Assembly (NCBI GenBank): GCA_003640385.1
Contig: RCAB01000091.1
Location: 115,564 to 179,563, forward strand
Direction of reading: 5' to 3'
Length of the DNA stretch: 64,000 nt
Origin: Setaria digitata
Taxonomy: Eukaryota > Nematoda > Chromadorea > Rhabditida > Setariidae
Positions within the stretch are counted from its first letter, which is position 1, and each line of letters begins with the position of its first letter. The notes below the pieces were generated by a model, which made no database searches, was not told the origin of the DNA, and worked only from the letters and a program-made list of their open reading frames with translations. Position numbers and translations under genes: made by a program. Shown here in pieces: positions 59,992 to 64,000 of this stretch.

Positions 59992-62900
59992 TCAAAAATA
60001 TTCATATTTCTGTGAGAAAAGAGCTAAATTTGGAATCCGCTGGAAGATTTCTTCAACACGTTCCTACAACAAACAGCAATGGTTATGAACGGAAAACAGG
60101 AACCATAATATTCTTTTCTACGTCCATGTTTGGATAATGATGAGGCCTCACTATAACTCCTTCAGTGTTCTACAATACATTCTATATTCTACCCCGGACA
60201 ATTAACTCCACAAAATTCTACCTTCAGCTTTCTATGATATGTCATGAAAGTTAAACAAAAACATATTTCAGAACATTAAAATAAGCAACTTCTTCATTTA
60301 CTACAACGAATCTCATTTGCTTCACAAAACACACAATTTTTTGAAACCACGTCCTTAATCCTATTAAAGTATACAGCTCATATAAACCAATCTTCTACAA
60401 AATTTTCACTTTAATAATTTTACTAGAAAACAGACTCAAGAACAATGAGCTCTTATAGTACTTGCATAAAGAATCTAAACAATCCGTTCTCTTTTGTTTA
60501 TAACCAATTCGAAAATTCCTTGAACGAAGATTCAGATCCTGTCTCTTTCTAATTAAAATTTCGAACAGTTTTAAAAAAAAAGACTGAATTAGGAAATTAA
60601 AAATTAATTAAAGGTAAAAAGGTTTCAAGTAAAACCTGAAACCTGAATGATAAGTAGGAATGCATTTTGGAGTATTTAAAATATTTATAATGAAAATAGA
60701 AAAAAAAGCAACATAAACAAATGAACTAACCGCATGACTCTCTGGAAAGTTCCTTTGATTTACAGTCCTTTCAAGTTTTTTAATTTGAGTGCTCAAACTG
60801 AAATGCAAAACGAATTTTACAAATGATTCGCAGCAGTTTACGATTGAAACCGGTAGGTTCAGAGAGTTTGTGAAAATATTCGAATACAATAATAGCAACA
60901 TAAAATGAGTGTATGAAGGAAAGAATGTAGAATGAGCCGTGCAACCTTTTGCCTGTTTTATGATCATTTGTCATATATGAATCGGATAGTCTCAACTAAG
61001 TGAGGAAATATTATCCAACCATCTTTATCAGTAACAGGAAATCATAAAGAGCTTGAGGATTTCTGTAAGCTTACGAAGAAGAAAAATTACTTTGTCGAAG
61101 TAAACTTTTCAACAGCTTCTGCTGGCAAACCTGCCATTTTCAAGAAGTGTTCCAAAATTATACCTGCATCATCCTTCTCTTCACGTATTTGCAAAATTGA
61201 CCTCAAAATACATTCCAGAAGAAATAACCAACAACAAAAGGGCATCAAATAAAATGGTAATTAATCTTTGATCAGTGGCATTATGAGTTTCATAAATTTT
61301 AAGAAATAAACTCTTGCACAACAAAAGAATTGTAAAAACAGACAATTCTTCTCTCTTATGCAATTTTCAGTCTTGTAAACGCAAATAGTAATTCACTCAT
61401 TTATATCTTTTAGGGAATTAGTAAAACTTAAACTCTTGCACTTAAACGAAGTGATCCCTCACAGTCTTCAACGAATTCCCCAAACAAAGCCTCTCGGAAG
61501 CCATAAATCACTTTCTTAAAAAGAAAACGACTGATGCAGGAGAGAGAACCTTCTATCTAATTTACGCTGTTTGCTTCTGAAGTATTCATTGAGACGTGCC
61601 TCCACAGCGAGGGCAAAATCACGATTATTCTTTGCACCGACCATTTGATAAGCTTGTTGTCGCAGTTCCTCTCTCGTCGTCAGCATAAATATTTGCGCCA
61701 GTGAATCAGCCAGAATACCTGCGGGCTGAAAAATTGAATGTTGTCAAGATCTCACGAAGGTACAAAAGCCATGTCTCTAAATCAAATACAATACCTTACA
61801 ACCTGTGCTTCACTCACAACAAGCAGTCTAAACTGGGTAACAAAATCTACTACAAATCTTAGATTACATATGCTTCTATTTCAAAAGTTGCTACAAATGA
61901 CTGGAAGGATAATTTTCATGTTTTGAAACACCTCCAACTTGCATTCCGTAACAGTAATGTTCCTCTCACATTGCGGAAAGACAGTTTCAACAAATGAAAC
62001 TCTCTTGCGCAACTAATTTTCTATTCCCGAACGGATGATTCCCACTCATTCATTTTGCACAGAAATGAGTCGAGAGAGAGATTCATGATTGAATTTTCAC
62101 CACCCTGTAAAACATTGGATATCTGTCTTCCACAAAATGACTCACAGTTTCCAGATCGACTTCTTCAAACTCCATAACGGCTTCCGACCAGAAAAACCTA
62201 TAAAACTGAGTTTACCTTCGAAAGAATGTTGGTAGAATTGATGTGTAGGCATAATGAACAAAAAGGTAATAACCATTATAACAACGATATTCTTAGAATC
62301 AATTGTGGAGAAGTGAAAGCTTTAAGATAGTGTTGGACAGGATTTCCGGACTGCTATCAAACGAGCATGAACTCCAACTCAACTACAACACCGTCTCAAA
62401 AGTTTACTCTTTCAACAATCATGTAAATCACGAAATCCCATGCACATGTACATTTGAAAGATTATATGCATTATTTACTCAGATCTTAACCATTTCACGA
62501 CTCACTATATCAACACTTGACTTTGCTAAAAGCTGAAATGTTTAAGCCATCTTTAAGGTTCTTGCACCATTTCTTTTAAAAAAACCTGCCGAACTGTTAT
62601 TTCACCAATAAGTGAAATATCTTTATTCAGAAAAACAACGAAAAAAGTAAAAAAAGAGGAAAACATTGTTCAGAATTCCATGGCACAAATAACAGACAAG
62701 AAGTGAAAAATTTTAAAAATCCAAGAAGACAGCAAGGGCATAATTCTCCTAATTTAAAACCAAACAAGAAATCGACAGATTACGAATCTCAAACAAAGAC
62801 TGCGAAACAGAGAACTATACTTCTGCATCAAACATTTCTTCCATACTAGAATTAGTGGCATCATAATCATCTATTGCGTCAGAATCACAGTGAATACGGC

Positions 62901-63683
62901 GCTTACGATTATCTGAAACATATACTCTAAATGTGGTACGCAGTTTCGTACTCTGACTTTGAAACAGAAGAAAGAATCTTATGACTTTGAGCAAGATTTA
63001 GGAAATTACGAAACAAAATTTAAACAATAAGTTGTTATGAACAGATCCATTAAACCCTACTTTCTGAAGCATTTTCCCTATGGAATTTTTCGAATTTAAT
63101 ATAATGTTCTAGAGAAGGAATATAGTTTCAGTAGATTCTAAAATCCGAAGCTTTTGTCAATATTTCAAGAAACCGCTCCATTTTGTAGATTTTTAGGACA
63201 TTATGTCCATGGAAGTTCTCTGAGGAAATTGATTTAGTTAGAAGTAATAAATCAGTACGATTTTTACATTAAAGACATTTCCACACCTCCAACTTACTTC
63301 AGCAAACGAAACCTCCACTTTAACTAATTTCCTAACACTTTCAACTTCGTTATAATGAAATGATTTTAGATACCAATAGACAACTTGAAAAGACGATAAA
63401 ATTTCGATGTATGCATTCCTTAAAATTATATCTAGTCAAAATGAAAAACAACCTTTTTGATTCTGGTTTACACTTTCCACCCCGATAGGTATATGAAATG
63501 TTGCAGTACAAANCGATGTATGCATTTCTTAAAATTGTATCTAGTCAAAATGAAAAACAACCTTTTTGATTCTGGTTTACACTTTCCACCCCGATAGGTA
63601 TATGAAATGTTGCAGTACAAACTTCACCACTTCTCAGTTTTCCTGGACACAGCACTTTTTCTGCTCTTACAGATCTTACAATT
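59992..63683 (-). CDS. Unrecognised protein, exons Y1-Y5, 5' end beyond those seen
   Basis: Exons 63683-63562, 62912-62821, 61725-61550, 60797-60731 and 60063-59992 join in phase; the last ends with TGA at 59994-59992. Visible features: CPGKLRSGEVC (possible half zinc site), basic-acidic NRKRRIHCDSDAIDDYDATN, and a helical segment with ILADSLAQIFMLTTREELRQ, AVEARLNEYFRSKQRKLDRS, IKKLERTV. The family is not recognised. The first exon enters in phase 2, so earlier exons exist. The exon before last also fits the 59397-59337 exon, giving an alternative, longer C-terminus. The single-N duplication next to exon 63683-63562 repeats its 3' end and may confuse gene models. Confidence 0.6.
60798..61549 (-). 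other. Intron between Y3 and Y4
   Basis: AT-rich sequence between donor GTTCTC and acceptor GCATTTCAG. No further feature was seen. The neighbouring introns 61,726-62,820 and 62,913-63,561 are similar. Confidence 0.5.
63403..63623. repeat. Near-identical duplication around single N (63,513)
   Basis: About 110 bp on each side with a few substitutions. The right copy includes the donor end of exon Y1 (63,562-63,683). The left copy is a detached duplicate of that exon end. Confidence 0.92.
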
Positions 63684-64000
63684 CTACAAAATTTAGGAAT
63701 ACGAACATGAAAAAGATTTAAAATATAAAATTGCATAAATACTATTTCTATAAAAAGGAAAATCCCAGTGTCTAGTACAAAAGCAAATTTTGTCAAAGCG
63801 ACATGGATGATCACTTTCTTTGCTTATTTAATAGTTCTGAATGTTACACAAATCTTAAGCAACATCGTAATGTTTTCTTCTATTCCTTGCATTGTTGTAA
63901 AATTATAAAGCCTCCATAGGTTTTACTCGAAAACATGTGCCAAATGAGCATATTAAATAGCATGCTAGTATTTCAAAAGCTATTTAAAGAAATTCCTTAA
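63684..64000. other. Sequence upstream of exon Y1
   Basis: No secure exon. A minus-strand frame around 63,745-63,812 contains several Cys/His residues but no donor in the required phase 2, so I do not call it. Confidence 0.4.

Noticed and set aside
61550..61725. Resemblance of the helical exon Y3 to the central domain of transcription factor TFIIS
   Set aside because: Spacing is only loosely similar and the diagnostic residues are not clear; a profile search would be needed.
63745..63812. Cys/His-rich minus-strand segment resembling part of a zinc-binding CXC region
   Set aside because: No donor in the phase that exon Y1 requires; the resemblance is short.
1..64000. CRISPR array, insertion sequences, phage or bacterial operons
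   Set aside because: No such structures seen; spliced genes and nematode-type signals show this is eukaryotic nuclear DNA.

Overview
The window looks like AT-rich nuclear DNA of a nematode, most like a parasitic clade III (filarial/spirurid) worm. Small exons are separated by AT-rich introns, most 180-500 bp in the dense parts. Splice acceptors are short (TTTCAG, TTTTAG, TTGCAG) and donors are GTAAGT-like. There are no bacterial operons, and no tRNA or rRNA gene was recognised. Everything supported as coding lies on the minus strand. The exons below were found by reading translations and checking that each donor and acceptor joins in phase; transcript evidence was not available.

Region 1 (1-43,147, perhaps to 44,572). 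This is most of the extracellular part of one very large N-cadherin-type classical cadherin, the hmr-1 / CadN family. I can join 34 consecutive exons in phase (43,147 down to 21,720) and three more (3,507 down to 1). They encode about 1,860 residues and roughly 17-18 cadherin repeats. The gene runs off the left edge, so the membrane-proximal, transmembrane and catenin-binding parts are outside. The signal-peptide exon of the long form was not found; two candidate short exons lie at 44.44-44.57 kb. An 18.2-kb intron (3,508-21,719) must hide at least one more exon, because the phases on its two sides do not match. Just past it, exon 36 has an in-frame 5' extension that starts with ATG and encodes a typical signal peptide. 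This is the expected start of a short, HMR-1A-like isoform from an internal promoter, as known for C. elegans hmr-1.

Region 2 (43,148-51,990). About 8.8 kb with no securely recognised gene. It should hold the 5' end and promoter of the long cadherin form and includes a GC-rich block at about 46.97-47.16 kb.

Region 3 (51,991-55,435). A complete eight-exon gene encodes a 348-residue fusion of a nicotinamide riboside kinase (N-terminal) and a molybdopterin synthase large subunit, MoaE/MOCS2B (C-terminal). The exon carrying the end of the kinase also carries the start of MoaE. This is the most unusual thing in the window.

Region 4 (57,255-63,683 and beyond). Exons on the same strand encode an acidic, serine-rich, mostly disordered protein (or two adjacent proteins) that I do not recognise. 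A repeated D/S-E-F-S motif is present. Two alternative 3' structures are compatible with phase.

Assembly notes: four single-N positions (25,490; 36,969; 49,109; 63,513) are each flanked by a near-identical duplication of about 60-110 bp and look like assembly joins of two alleles. A separate 86-bp unit repeated four times (27,913-28,256) carries the splice acceptor of exon 18.
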